DNA from: Streptomyces roseofulvus
Lineage (GTDB): Bacteria; Actinomycetota; Actinomycetes; Streptomycetales; Streptomycetaceae
Assembly: GCF_039534915.1 (NCBI RefSeq)
Contig: NZ_BAAAWE010000001.1
Coordinates: 3,410,001 to 3,474,000 of the forward strand
Reading direction: 5' to 3'
Length of the DNA: 64,000 nucleotides
In this document: positions 1 through 7,949 of the stretch, piece after piece
How the letters are laid out: the number at the start of each line of letters is the position of its first letter
Numbering within the stretch: the stretch's first letter is position 1
Position numbers and translations under genes: made by a program
The notes under the pieces: generated by a model
The model's database searches: none
What the model was told of the DNA's origin: nothing
Seen by the model: the letters and a program-made list of their open reading frames with translations, nothing else

Positions 1-19
1 TGTCCGTCTGAGGGCAGTC

Positions 20-57
20 GTACGGCCCCGGTGCGGGATGCCGCACCGGGGCCGTAC
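20..57. terminator. Strong hairpin terminator after the ABC permease
   Basis: A perfect 17-bp inverted repeat (20-36 and 41-57) with loop GATG lies 20 bp beyond the stop codon of the minus-strand permease. It is GC-rich and has no long T-run, which is usual for Streptomyces terminators. The symmetry would let it act in both directions. Confidence 0.75.
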
Positions 58-77
58 GCGTACCGCCGCGTCCGCCG

Positions 78-2651
78 TTAGTCGCTCGCGATCGCGTTCA
101 GGACGTTCATCCGGCCCGCGCGGAAGGCCGGGACCAGGGCCGCGAAGAGGCCCACGAAGGCCGAGCCGACGAAGACCGTGGCGATCGTCGGCCAGGGGAT
201 CTCCAGGACGCCGAAGCCCTCCAGGGCGAGGAGCTGCTGGGCCGCCGTGCCCCAGCCCATGCCCAGGCCGAGTCCGAGCAGGGCGCCGAAGAGCGCGATC
301 ACCACCGACTCCAGGCGGATCATCCTCCGCAGCTGGCGGCGCGAGAGACCGATGGCCCGCATGAGGCCGATCTCGCGGGTGCGCTCCACCACCGACAGGG
401 CCAGGGTGTTCACCACGCCGAGGATCGCGACGACGATCGCCAGCGCCAGCAGGCCGTAGACGATGTTCAGGAGCTGGCCCACCTGCTTCTGCAGGGACTC
501 CTTGTAGTCGGCCTGGTCGGCGACCTTGTACTGGGGGTACTCCGCGAGCGCCGTCTTCAGCGACGCGTACGCCGCCTCCTCCTGCCCGTCCCGGGCGCTC
601 GCGAGGAGCAGCACCGGGGCCGGCATCCGCTCGGCCGGCACGTGCGCCCGGGCGGTGGTGACGTTCGTGTACAGGGCGCCGTTGTCGACGTTCCCGCTGT
701 CGACCGTGATCGCCACGACCTTCAGCCTGGCCGTCGAGCCGTGCGCGAAGGCGACGGAGAGGGTGTCGCCGACCTTCACGCCGTGCGCCGTCGCGTAGTC
801 GCTGCCGACGGACATCGCGCCCGGCCCGAAGGCGGCCGCCAGGTCACCGGAGGCGACCTCGCGCTTCAGGTCCCGCGGGTACTCCGGCTCGGTCGCGGCC
901 AGCCGCTCCCGGGAGACCTTGCCCGCCGGGTCCGTGATGCGCACGTCGACGGGCCGGTACTCGGTGACGTGGTCCAGGCCCGCCACCTTCTCCACCGCGG
1001 CCTGCGCCTGCGGCACGATCGGCGCGCCCATCGGGTGCTGCACGATGTAGTCGGCGCCGACGGACCGGTCCAGCTCCTCGGTGGCCGAGGCGACCATGGA
1101 GGAGCCGACGACCGAGAGGCAGGCGACCAGCGCCAGGCCGATCATCAGGGCCGCGCCGGTCGCGCCGGTCCGGCGCGGGTTGCGGAGCGCGTTCCGCTCG
1201 GCCATCCGGCCGACCGGTCCGAAGACCCGCAGGACGACCGCGCCGAGCACCCGGACGACCCCGCCCGCGAGGACCGGGCCGACGACGACGAAGCCGAGCA
1301 GCGACAGCACGATCCCGACGCCGAGCCACAGGGACCCCGTACCGGCCTTCTCGGCCTGAGTCGCGGCCCACAGCGCGCCGCCGCCGGCGAGCGTCAGCAG
1401 CAGGCCGAGGGCGCCGCGGAGCCGGCCGGCCCGCCCGTCGGCGGGGGTGCCCGCGTCGCGCAGGGCGGCCATCGGGGAGACCTTGCCGGCCCGGCGGGCC
1501 GGGACGTAGGCGGAGAGGACGGTGACGAGGACGCCGAGGGCGAGGCCGACGACGGGGGTCGTCCAGGCGACGGTGAGGTCGCGGGTGGACAGCTCCATGC
1601 CCATGGTGGACATGAGCTCCATCAGGCCGACGGCGAGGCCGACGCCGGCGGCGACACCGGCGACGGAGCCGATCACGCCGAGCATGACCGCCTCGACCAG
1701 CACCGACCGGTTGATCTGCCTGCGGCCGGCGCCGATGGCCCGCAGCAGGCCGATCTCGCGGGTGCGCTGGGCGACCAGCATCGAGAAGGTGTTGACGATG
1801 AGGAAGACGCCGACGAGGAAGGCGATCCCGGCGAAGCCGAGCATCGCGTACTTCATGACGTCGAGGAAGCCGGCCACGTCCTCCCGGCCCGCGTCGGCCG
1901 CCTCGGCGGCGGTCTGCAGCGTGTAGCCGCCCCCGAGCGCGGCGGCGACGTCCGCCTTCAGCGTCTCGTCGGCGACGCCCGGCTTCCCCTCCACCATCAC
2001 CTGCGTGAACAGGCCCTCCTTGCCGAGCAGTTGCCGCTGCGCGGTGGCGGTGTCGAAGTAGACGACGGTGGCGCCCGGGTTGGTGACCTTGAACTCGACG
2101 ATGCCGGAGACCTTCGCGGTGAAGTCACCGGCGGCGGAGATCGTGCGGAGGGTGGCGCCGAGCTTCAGGCCGTGCTTGTCGGCGGTGCCCCGGTCCACGA
2201 CCACGTCGGTCGGCCCGCGCGGCTCGCGGCCCTCGGCGATCTCGACCGAACGGAGCTCGTACGGGCTCCAGTTGGCGGCGATCGTCGGCGCGCCGCTGGT
2301 CGGCCCGACGTTCTTGTTCCCGGCGTCGACGACGGTGACGCCCAGCGAGGTGACCGAGCCCTGCGCCTCGGCGACGCCCTTCGCCTTCCGCACCTCGGCC
2401 ACGACCGAGGCGGGGAAGGACTCGGGGCGGCCGGTGTCCGGGGACTCGTCCGACGGGTCGGCCCCCTTCGGGGAGACCGTCACGTCGGAGGCGGTGACGG
2501 CGAAGAGCTTGTCGAAGGTCGTGTTCATCGTGTCGGTGAAGACCAGCGTGCCGGACACGAACGCGACCGAGAGGAGCACGGCGACGGCTGAGAGCGCCAT
2601 CCGGCCCTTGTGCGCGAGGAGGTTTCTCAGCGAGGTGCGGAAGACGGTCAC
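78..2651 (-). CDS. ABC transporter permease, MacB/FtsX type with two repeats
   Basis: An 857-residue membrane subunit of an efflux-type ABC transporter, acting in the cytoplasmic membrane with the ATPase encoded just upstream. A transmembrane segment near residues 15-40 (LSAVAVLLSVAFVSGTLVF) is followed by a large extracytoplasmic MacB-core-like domain and a FtsX domain with the coupling motif RTREIGLLRAIG. The same layout is repeated in the C-terminal half, where the motif is RTREIGLMRAIG, so this is the duplicated form typical of actinobacteria. The open frame runs about 125 codons further upstream, but that stretch lies within the ATPase gene in another frame. The GTG at 2651 overlaps the ATPase stop (GTGA), indicating translational coupling. 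The substrate is unknown; lipids, lipoproteins or antimicrobials are typical for the family. Confidence 0.93.
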   Translation of the reverse strand: MTVFRTSLRNLLAHKGRMALSAVAVLLSVAFVSGTLVFTDTMNTTFDKLFAVTASDVTVSPKGADPSDESPDTGRPESFPASVVAEVRKAKGVAEAQGSVTSLGVTVVDAGNKNVGPTSGAPTIAANWSPYELRSVEIAEGREPRGPTDVVVDRGTADKHGLKLGATLRTISAAGDFTAKVSGIVEFKVTNPGATVVYFDTATAQRQLLGKEGLFTQVMVEGKPGVADETLKADVAAALGGGYTLQTAAEAADAGREDVAGFLDVMKYAMLGFAGIAFLVGVFLIVNTFSMLVAQRTREIGLLRAIGAGRRQINRSVLVEAVMLGVIGSVAGVAAGVGLAVGLMELMSTMGMELSTRDLTVAWTTPVVGLALGVLVTVLSAYVPARRAGKVSPMAALRDAGTPADGRAGRLRGALGLLLTLAGGGALWAATQAEKAGTGSLWLGVGIVLSLLGFVVVGPVLAGGVVRVLGAVVLRVFGPVGRMAERNALRNPRRTGATGAALMIGLALVACLSVVGSSMVASATEELDRSVGADYIVQHPMGAPIVPQAQAAVEKVAGLDHVTEYRPVDVRITDPAGKVSRERLAATEPEYPRDLKREVASGDLAAAFGPGAMSVGSDYATAHGVKVGDTLSVAFAHGSTARLKVVAITVDSGNVDNGALYTNVTTARAHVPAERMPAPVLLLASARDGQEEAAYASLKTALAEYPQYKVADQADYKESLQKQVGQLLNIVYGLLALAIVVAILGVVNTLALSVVERTREIGLMRAIGLSRRQLRRMIRLESVVIALFGALLGLGLGMGWGTAAQQLLALEGFGVLEIPWPTIATVFVGSAFVGLFAALVPAFRAGRMNVLNAIASD

Positions 2652-3436
2652 GACGTCCGCCCGCGCGCGTCGAAGTCCTTCATACGGTCGAGGACGGCGT
2701 CGGCGGTCGGCCGCTCCATCTCGTCCACGATCCGCCCGTCCGCCAGGTAGAGCACCCGGTCCGCGTAGGAGGCGGCGACCGGGTCGTGGGTGACCATGAC
2801 GATCGTCTGCCCCAGCTCGTCCACCGACTGCCGCAGGAAGCCGAGGACCTCGGCGCCGGCCCGGGAGTCGAGGTTTCCGGTCGGTTCGTCCCCGAAGATG
2901 ATCTCCGGCTTGGCGGCGAGCGCCCGCGCGACGGCGACGCGCTGCTGCTGGCCGCCGGAGAGCTCCGTCGGCCGGTGCTTCAGCCGGCCGGCGAGCCCGA
3001 CCGTGTCCACGACCCGGTCCAGCCACTCCCGGTCCGGCCTGCGGCCGGCGATGTCCATCGGCAGCGTGATGTTCTCCAGGGCGCTCAGCGTCGGCAGCAG
3101 GTTGAACGCCTGGAAGATGAAGCCGATCCGGTCCCGCCGCAGCTGGGTGAGCTTCTTGTCCTTGAGCCCGGTGATCTCGGTCTCGTCGAGGAAGATCTGC
3201 CCGCCGGTGACGGTGTCGAGCCCGGCGAGGCAGTGCATCAGGGTCGACTTGCCGGACCCCGAGGGCCCCATGATCGCGGTGAACCGGCCGCGGGCGATAT
3301 CCACGTCGACGTGGTCCAGCGCGAGGACCCGGGTCTCCCCGGAACCGTACGCCTTGACGACCTGTCGCGCCCGCGCGGCGACGGCCGTAAGTCCTCCGGT
3401 TCCCCCGTGCCTGGGGGTGGTCACAGCCGTGGTCAC
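2648..3436 (-). CDS. ABC transporter ATP-binding protein, MacB/LolD type
   Basis: The 262-residue cytoplasmic ATPase that powers the permease encoded after it. Walker A GPSGSGKST lies at residues 57-65, followed by the Q-loop region (FIFQAFNLLP), the signature LSGGQQQR near residue 160, Walker B IIFGDEPTGNLDS and the H-loop VMVTHD. FQAFNLLP and DEPTGNLDS are hallmarks of the MacB/LolD/FtsE-like subfamily. It is first in a two-gene operon and its stop overlaps the permease GTG start. A purine-rich RBS (AGGAGA) precedes the ATG. The promoter region holds an 11-bp-spaced direct repeat, annotated separately. Confidence 0.95.
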   Translation of the reverse strand: MTTAVTTPRHGGTGGLTAVAARARQVVKAYGSGETRVLALDHVDVDIARGRFTAIMGPSGSGKSTLMHCLAGLDTVTGGQIFLDETEITGLKDKKLTQLRRDRIGFIFQAFNLLPTLSALENITLPMDIAGRRPDREWLDRVVDTVGLAGRLKHRPTELSGGQQQRVAVARALAAKPEIIFGDEPTGNLDSRAGAEVLGFLRQSVDELGQTIVMVTHDPVAASYADRVLYLADGRIVDEMERPTADAVLDRMKDFDARGRTS

Positions 3437-3466
3437 GGTCTTCTCCTAGGGAATCGGGTGCGAGTG

Positions 3467-3489
3467 GCTTGTAAGAACAAGCTAAGAAC
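3467..3489. promoter_or_regulatory. Direct repeats of 11-bp period upstream of the ABC operon
   Basis: TAAGAAC occurs at 3472-3478 and again exactly 11 bp later at 3483-3489. GCTTGT and ACAAGC also form a 6-bp-arm palindrome at 3467-3482. A one-helical-turn direct repeat 36-50 bp upstream of an exporter ATPase start resembles the tandem sites bound by OmpR-family response regulators. No such regulator is encoded nearby, so the binder is unknown. Confidence 0.4.
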
Positions 3490-3545
3490 GGACCCGGCCG
3501 GTTCTCGTCCTCCGCCGGAACGACCGTTCCCTGGCCCGTATGAGG

Positions 3546-3567
3546 GAGGTCCCCCTAGGGGTTCCTC
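3546..3567. promoter_or_regulatory. Near-palindrome upstream of the MFS gene
   Basis: A 22-bp imperfect palindrome centred on CCCCTAGGGG (3552-3561), with GAGG and CCTC outer arms. It ends about 65 bp before the start of the efflux gene and is a candidate operator for that gene. No adjacent TetR or MarR gene suggests the binder. Confidence 0.3.
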
Positions 3568-3631
3568 GGCCCCTGGTCGGAGTGAGACCCTGTCCGCGCA
3601 CATTTAGGTGTACGAAGAAAGGAAGCGTCGC

Positions 3632-5149
3632 GTGGTGACAGACGGGAGAACGGCCCCGAGACGGACCGGCCGGGAGAAGCCGCCCGCGGACCGCCGGCGC
3701 GGCGCCGTCGTCGCGGCGCTCATGCTCTGCATGGCGCTCGCCGCCCTCGACGGCACGATCGTCGCCACCGCCGTCCCGCAGATCGTCGGCGACCTCGGCG
3801 GGCTCTCCGTCTTCTCCTGGCTCTTCTCCGGCTACCTCCTCGCCGTCACCGTCACCCTCCCCGTCTACGGCAAGCTCAGCGACACCTTCGGCCGCAAGCC
3901 CGTCCTCGTCGCCGGCACGGTCCTCTTCCTCGTCGGCTCGCTGCTCTGCGCCGCCGCCTGGAACATGGCCGCCCTGATCGCCTTCCGCGTCGTCCAGGGC
4001 CTCGGCGGCGGCGCCCTCCAGGGCACCGTCCAGACCATCGCCGCCGACCTGTACCCGCTCGACGAACGCCCCAGGATCCAGGCGAAGCTCTCCTCGGTCT
4101 GGGCCACCGCCGCCGTCGCGGGCCCCGCGGCCGGCGGCCTCCTCGCCGGGTACGCGGACTGGCGCTGGATCTTCCTCGTCAACCTGCCGGTCGGCGGGCT
4201 CGCCCTCTGGCTGATCCTCCGCCACCTCAGGGAACCCGCAAGGGCCCCCCGCACCGTCCCGGTCCGCGTCGACTGGCCGGGCGCGCTCGGCGTCTTCGCG
4301 ACCGGCGTGCTGCTGCTGACCGCCCTGGTGCAGGGCGGCGTCGCCTGGCCCTGGCTGTCGGCGCCGTCCCTGGCGCTGCTGGGCGGCGCGGCGCTCTCCG
4401 CCGCCGTCACGGTGGTCGTCGAGCGCAGGGCGGCGGAGCCGATCATCCCCGGCTGGGTGTGGCGGCGCCGCACGATCGCCGCCGTCAACGTGGCGCTCGG
4501 CGCGCTCGGCCTGCTGATGGTCGCCCCGACCGTCTTCCTGCCGACCTACGCGCAGTCGGTGCTCGGCCTCGGCACCGTCGCCGCGGGCTTCGTCCTCTCC
4601 GCGTGGACGCTGAGCTGGCCGATCACGGCCGCCTTCTCCAACCGCGTCTACACCCGCATCGGCTTCCGGCTGACCGCCGTCCTCGGCATCTCGGGCGCCC
4701 TGGCCTGCCTGCTCGCCTTCCCGTTCCTCCCCTACCCGGGCGAGGCGTGGCAGCCGGCCCTCCTGATGCTGGTGCTCGGCGGCTGCCTCGGCTTCTTCCA
4801 GCTGCCGCTGATCGTCGGCGTGCAGTCCACCGTCCCGTACGAGGAGCGGGGCACCACCACCGCGTCCGTGCTGTTCTGCCGGCAGGTCGGCCAGAGCCTC
4901 GGCGCGGCGGCGTTCGGCGCGGTCGCGAACGGCGTCCTCGCCGCCCGCCTCGGCGCCGACACGGACCTCGACTCCCTGGCCGGCTCACTCCACACCACGG
5001 AGGCCGTCCGCCGGGCTGTCGACGCCGCCGTCGACATGGTCTACCTCGGCGCGGCGGGCGCGGCGGCCCTCGCCCTGCTGGCCCTCCTGGTCCTGGCGCC
5101 GCGCCGCTTCCCGGTCCTGAAGGAGGGCACGGGCGACCTCAGGCCGTGA
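3632..5149 (+). CDS. MFS multidrug efflux transporter (DHA2/EmrB-QacA-like)
   Basis: A 505-residue integral membrane drug:proton antiporter of the major facilitator superfamily. The sequence shows the family motif DGTIVATAVPQI in the first helix, the motif-A-like GKLSDTFGRKP between helices 2 and 3, and RVVQGLGGGALQG plus GPAAGGLLAGYADWRWIFLVN for the antiporter motif C region. The length and about 14 hydrophobic segments fit DHA2. The frame is open from GTG 3608, but GTG 3632 (or 3635) is preferred because AAAGGAAG lies just upstream. The gene is transcribed away from the ABC operon and overlaps the convergent SnoaL-like gene by 11 bp at its 3' end. The substrate cannot be told from sequence. 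Confidence 0.93.
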   Translation: MVTDGRTAPRRTGREKPPADRRRGAVVAALMLCMALAALDGTIVATAVPQIVGDLGGLSVFSWLFSGYLLAVTVTLPVYGKLSDTFGRKPVLVAGTVLFLVGSLLCAAAWNMAALIAFRVVQGLGGGALQGTVQTIAADLYPLDERPRIQAKLSSVWATAAVAGPAAGGLLAGYADWRWIFLVNLPVGGLALWLILRHLREPARAPRTVPVRVDWPGALGVFATGVLLLTALVQGGVAWPWLSAPSLALLGGAALSAAVTVVVERRAAEPIIPGWVWRRRTIAAVNVALGALGLLMVAPTVFLPTYAQSVLGLGTVAAGFVLSAWTLSWPITAAFSNRVYTRIGFRLTAVLGISGALACLLAFPFLPYPGEAWQPALLMLVLGGCLGFFQLPLIVGVQSTVPYEERGTTTASVLFCRQVGQSLGAAAFGAVANGVLAARLGADTDLDSLAGSLHTTEAVRRAVDAAVDMVYLGAAGAAALALLALLVLAPRRFPVLKEGTGDLRP

Positions 5150-5618
5150 GGGCGGGGACGAAGCCGTCCGGCAGCCGGGGCGGGGTGCCCCGGGTCCACA
5201 CCACCCGCAGCGCCGAGGCGGCGATCCGCCACCCGTCGGCCGTCCGGACCAGGTGGTTGTCGACGTGCCCGGCGGAGACGAACAGACCGCCCGACCCGTC
5301 CGCCAGGACGTGCGTGCTCAGCTGCGCGCCGCGCGCGGTGGCCCGGTCGCCGTCGACCTCGACGACGAGGTCGGTGCCCATGTGCACGGTCCGGTCGAAC
5401 AGCGCCATGGCCTGCCGGACATGAGCCAGGAGGGCGTCCCGTCCGCGCACCGCGCCGATGGGCATCTCGGCGGTGACGTCCTCGGTGTGAAACGCGTCGG
5501 CCCACGCCTCGTCGAAGACGCCCGCGTCCAGGGACCGCAGATAGCGGCCCATCAGGTCGGTGATCTCGGCACGGTCGGTCAGGGCCCGCAGCTGTCGCCG
5601 CATCTCTTCGGTGTCCAT
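5139..5618 (-). CDS. SnoaL-like / NTF2-fold protein, putative SoxR-box target
   Basis: A 159-residue cytoplasmic protein with the SnoaL_4-type layout: an N-terminal helix (LRALTDRAEITDLMGRYLRSLD), an acidic pocket region (EDVTAEMPIGAVRGRDAL) and a C-terminal sheet ending in GWRIAASALRVVWTRG. Such proteins are small cyclases, isomerases or binding proteins, and the substrate cannot be assigned. The frame is open to an ATG at 5645, but that codon lies inside an 18-bp SoxR-type palindrome. The ATG at 5618 is preferred because promoter geometry puts the transcription start at or next to it. The 3' end overlaps the MFS gene tail to tail. Confidence 0.75.
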   Translation of the reverse strand: MDTEEMRRQLRALTDRAEITDLMGRYLRSLDAGVFDEAWADAFHTEDVTAEMPIGAVRGRDALLAHVRQAMALFDRTVHMGTDLVVEVDGDRATARGAQLSTHVLADGSGGLFVSAGHVDNHLVRTADGWRIAASALRVVWTRGTPPRLPDGFVPALTA

Positions 5619-5633
5619 GCGGAAACTCTCGTC

Positions 5634-5651
5634 CCTCAAGTCCACTTGAGG
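5634..5651 (-). promoter_or_regulatory. SoxR/MerR-type operator in a long-spacer promoter
   Basis: CCTCAAGTCCACTTGAGG has perfect 8-bp arms around a CC centre. It equals the enterobacterial SoxR box as I recall it (CCTCAAGTTAACTTGAGG) except at two central positions. On the minus strand a -35 TTGACC overlaps the upstream edge, and a weak -10 (GAGAGT) follows after about 19 bp, the elongated spacer typical of MerR-family activated promoters. The start would fall at about the ATG at 5618. No soxR or merR gene is in the window. Confidence 0.65.
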
Positions 5652-5679
5652 TCAAGCGCCTCTCGCAGAGGACACGGGG

Positions 5680-5710
5680 GCCCTGCCCGTCCGGCGCGGA
5701 CAGGCAGGGC
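5680..5710 (-). terminator. Hairpin terminator after the DUF397 gene
   Basis: A 14-bp stem with one mismatch (GCCCTGCC...GGCAGGGC outer arms) and a 3-nt loop, 27 bp past the stop of the minus-strand DUF397 gene. Confidence 0.6.
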
Positions 5711-5736
5711 TCCGGTACGTACAAGCGGCGGCTGTA

Positions 5737-5925
5737 CTACTCCGCCGAGGTGAGCCCGAGGAACCCGGCCCACGCGTCGCGCGAGACGCGCAGGGCCGGC
5801 CGGGCCACGTCCTTGGAGTCACGGACGTGCACGGCGCCCGCACCTGCGGCGACCTCGACGCACTGGCCGCCGTCGCCACCGCTGTAGCTGCTCTTGAACC
5901 AGGCGAGAGATTCCGTGCTGTTCAT
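5737..5925 (-). CDS. DUF397 domain small protein
   Basis: A 62-residue protein starting MNSTESLAWFKSSYS and containing GGQCVEVA and VRDSKD, the diagnostic core of DUF397. These small proteins are usually encoded next to an XRE-family regulator with a DUF5753 ligand-like domain, as in the whiJ locus of Streptomyces coelicolor, where the partner is thought to modulate the DNA-binding protein. The ATG overlaps the stop of the upstream regulator gene (ATGA), so the two are translationally coupled. The longer open frame upstream is out of frame within the regulator gene and is not coding. Confidence 0.9.
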   Translation of the reverse strand: MNSTESLAWFKSSYSGGDGGQCVEVAAGAGAVHVRDSKDVARPALRVSRDAWAGFLGLTSAE

Positions 5926-6749
5926 AGCTCTCCTAGCAACTTCTCGACAAACTCCAGCGACTCTCGCGGGCTGAGAGCCTGCGACCGGATGATCCCATAG
6001 AGGGCCGCAGCGAGAACGGCCTGCTCGGGGTCGGTCTCCAGGGAGCTGTTGCCCTGGACTTCGGCGTAGACGAACCTCTTGCCGTCCTTGCGGGTGACGA
6101 CGGTGAACGGCCCTTCCAGGCCCGCGTTGTCCACGCAGTCGAGTGGCATGACCTGGAGTTCGACGTTCCTCCGCTGTCCGATGAGGAGAAGGTGCTCCAG
6201 CTGCCCGCGCAGCACCCCTCCGCCACCGACCTTCCGTCGAAGCACCGATTCGCACATGACGAAGCTGAGGAAGGGCGCGGGGTGCCGGTCGAAGATGTCC
6301 TGCCGGGCGAGGCGGGCGGTCACACGCTGCTCGATCATCTCCACGTCGACCGGCGGGCGGCGATTGCCCACCAGCGCCCGCATGTACTCCTCGGTCTGCA
6401 GCAGACCGTTAACCACCAGGGTGTCGTACGCCAGCAGCTCGATCGCCTGCTTCTCCAGTTGCGCCATCCCTTGGAAGAACACCGGGTACTGCGCCCGCTC
6501 CAGCTGCTCCTTCCAGACCTTCAGCAGCCCGCCCGCGTCCAGTACGTCGTCCGAGCGGTCGATCGCCCTCGGCGGCGGGATCCTTCTCCCTTGCTCGAAG
6601 GACGCGATGGACGACGCCGAGTAGCCCAGCCGCTTGCCCAGCTCCTCCCGCTCCATCTTCGCCCGCACCCTCAACGTCTTCAGGCTCTGCCCGAACGCCG
6701 CCACCACACCTTGAGCGGACTTGTCGGCCGTTGCCAGTTCTTCCGTCAT
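5922..6749 (-). CDS. XRE-family regulator with DUF5753 domain (WhiJ-like)
   Basis: A 275-residue cytoplasmic transcriptional regulator. The N-terminal HTH covers about residues 15-70 (LGKRLGYSASSIASFEQGRRIP), followed by a DUF5753 domain with VNGLLQTEEYMRAL, RVTARLARQDIFDR and a conserved C-terminal SLEFVEKLLGEL. It is coupled to a DUF397 gene and divergent from an ATP-binding protein gene, the three-gene arrangement of the whiJ/abaA-type developmental loci that Streptomyces carries in many copies. The start ATG at 6749 has a purine-rich RBS (GAGGGGCAGGG) at a slightly long spacing. The open frame extends 16 codons further but without a better RBS. Confidence 0.9.
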   Translation of the reverse strand: MTEELATADKSAQGVVAAFGQSLKTLRVRAKMEREELGKRLGYSASSIASFEQGRRIPPPRAIDRSDDVLDAGGLLKVWKEQLERAQYPVFFQGMAQLEKQAIELLAYDTLVVNGLLQTEEYMRALVGNRRPPVDVEMIEQRVTARLARQDIFDRHPAPFLSFVMCESVLRRKVGGGGVLRGQLEHLLLIGQRRNVELQVMPLDCVDNAGLEGPFTVVTRKDGKRFVYAEVQGNSSLETDPEQAVLAAALYGIIRSQALSPRESLEFVEKLLGEL

Positions 6750-6852
6750 CGCGCCCTGCCCCTCGTACCGGCACCGACACCCCACGTACAACCGCATCGC
6801 GTCAGTGCGTCACCACTGGTCACGCTACGCCACCAAGAGGAGCGTGGAGGGC

Positions 6853-7326
6853 ATGACGAGCAACATCGACAGCCCCACCGGCAACGCCCAACTCACTTCC
6901 CTCTCCCCTTACTTGGGCTCCCGTGCCTTCGCCATGCGGTTCACGTCCACTCCCCGGGGCGCGCGGCTCGCGCGGCGACTGGTGGCCGTCCGGCTGGACG
7001 AGTGGGGCGTGCCATACGGGACCGAGGCGCACGACGGCGTCGTCCTGGTCGCGGCCGAGCTGGCGACGAACGCGGTGCGGCACGGGCGGGTGCCGGGGCG
7101 GGACTTCCACCTCTCGCTCCGCGTCACGGAGGCGCCCCGGCCGGTCGCGCGGGTCGAGGTGAGCGACACCCGTGCCGAGCGCGTACCCCACCGCCCGGAG
7201 GAAGCCGAACTCGGCGACGGCGGGCGCGGGTTGCTGCTCGTCGCCGGGCTCGCCCAGCGGTGGGGGTGGCATCCCCGGCCCGGCGCGCCGGGGAAGACGG
7301 TGTGGGCGGAGTGCGCGCTCGCCTGA
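6853..7326 (+). CDS. ATP-binding protein, RsbW/AbaA-like (HATPase_c_2)
   Basis: A 157-residue GHKL-fold ATPase resembling anti-sigma factor kinases. The N box reads VLVAAELATNAVRHGR and the G box DGGRGLLLVAGLAQRWG, and no histidine kinase dimerisation domain is present. RBS GTGGAGGG precedes the ATG at 6853. It is divergent from the XRE/DUF397 pair, matching the conserved regulatory trio. Whether it phosphorylates an anti-anti-sigma factor is not shown by sequence. Confidence 0.85.
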   Translation: MTSNIDSPTGNAQLTSLSPYLGSRAFAMRFTSTPRGARLARRLVAVRLDEWGVPYGTEAHDGVVLVAAELATNAVRHGRVPGRDFHLSLRVTEAPRPVARVEVSDTRAERVPHRPEEAELGDGGRGLLLVAGLAQRWGWHPRPGAPGKTVWAECALA

Positions 7327-7370
7327 AGGCGGGGCGGAATAGCCCCGTACGGCGGCCGGTTGGCCCGGAC

Positions 7371-7931
7371 ATGCGACCCGCCCCGGAGAGCCCCGACTCG
7401 CTCCACCCCCTGCTGGCCGGCCGGTTCAGCCCTTCCCGCTTCGACCCGTCGGCCGCCGTCGACGACCGGACGCTGGGGCTGCTCCTGGAGGCCGCCCGCT
7501 GGGCGCCGTCCGCCGGCAACTCCCAGCCGTGGGGCTTCTTCACGGCCCGGCCCGGGGAGCCGGACCACGCGCGGCTCGTCCCCCACCTGGCGCCCAGCTC
7601 GGCGCGCTGGGCAACGGACGCGGGACTGCTGGTGGTCACGCTCACGCGCCGGTACGTCGGAGACCCGGAGATCCAGTACTCCGAGTTCGCCGACTACGAC
7701 CTCGGCCAGGCCATCGCCCACATGACGGTGCAGGCGCAGGCGATGGGCCTCTCCGCCCACCAGTTCCGCGCCTTCGACCTGGACGCCCTCACCAAGGAAC
7801 TGGACCCGTCCCCCGGCTGGGCGATCGTCTCGATGGTGGCCGTGGGAAAGGCGGCCGGGGAGGCGCCGGCCGGCCGCCTCCGCCGCAGCGTCGCCGACCT
7901 GCTGGCGGCGCCGTGGACGGAGGCGGAGTAG
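7371..7931 (+). CDS. Nitroreductase family FMN oxidoreductase
   Basis: A 186-residue flavoprotein of the nitroreductase superfamily, expected to reduce a nitro, quinone or enone substrate with NAD(P)H. The FMN-phosphate binding motif ARWAPSAGNSQPWGF lies at about residues 40-55, and the dimerisation helix region DYDLGQAIAHMTVQAQAMGLSA at about 105-125. The length is normal for the family. The start ATG at 7371 was chosen because the conserved domain begins about 15 residues later; the RBS is weak. Confidence 0.88.
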   Translation: MRPAPESPDSLHPLLAGRFSPSRFDPSAAVDDRTLGLLLEAARWAPSAGNSQPWGFFTARPGEPDHARLVPHLAPSSARWATDAGLLVVTLTRRYVGDPEIQYSEFADYDLGQAIAHMTVQAQAMGLSAHQFRAFDLDALTKELDPSPGWAIVSMVAVGKAAGEAPAGRLRRSVADLLAAPWTEAE

Positions 7932-7949
7932 CGGAGGGGAGCCGACGGG

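Noticed and set aside
642..2591. Long plus-strand open frame opposite the ABC permease
   Set aside because: Shadow of the permease; low-complexity translation, no RBS or conserved motif.
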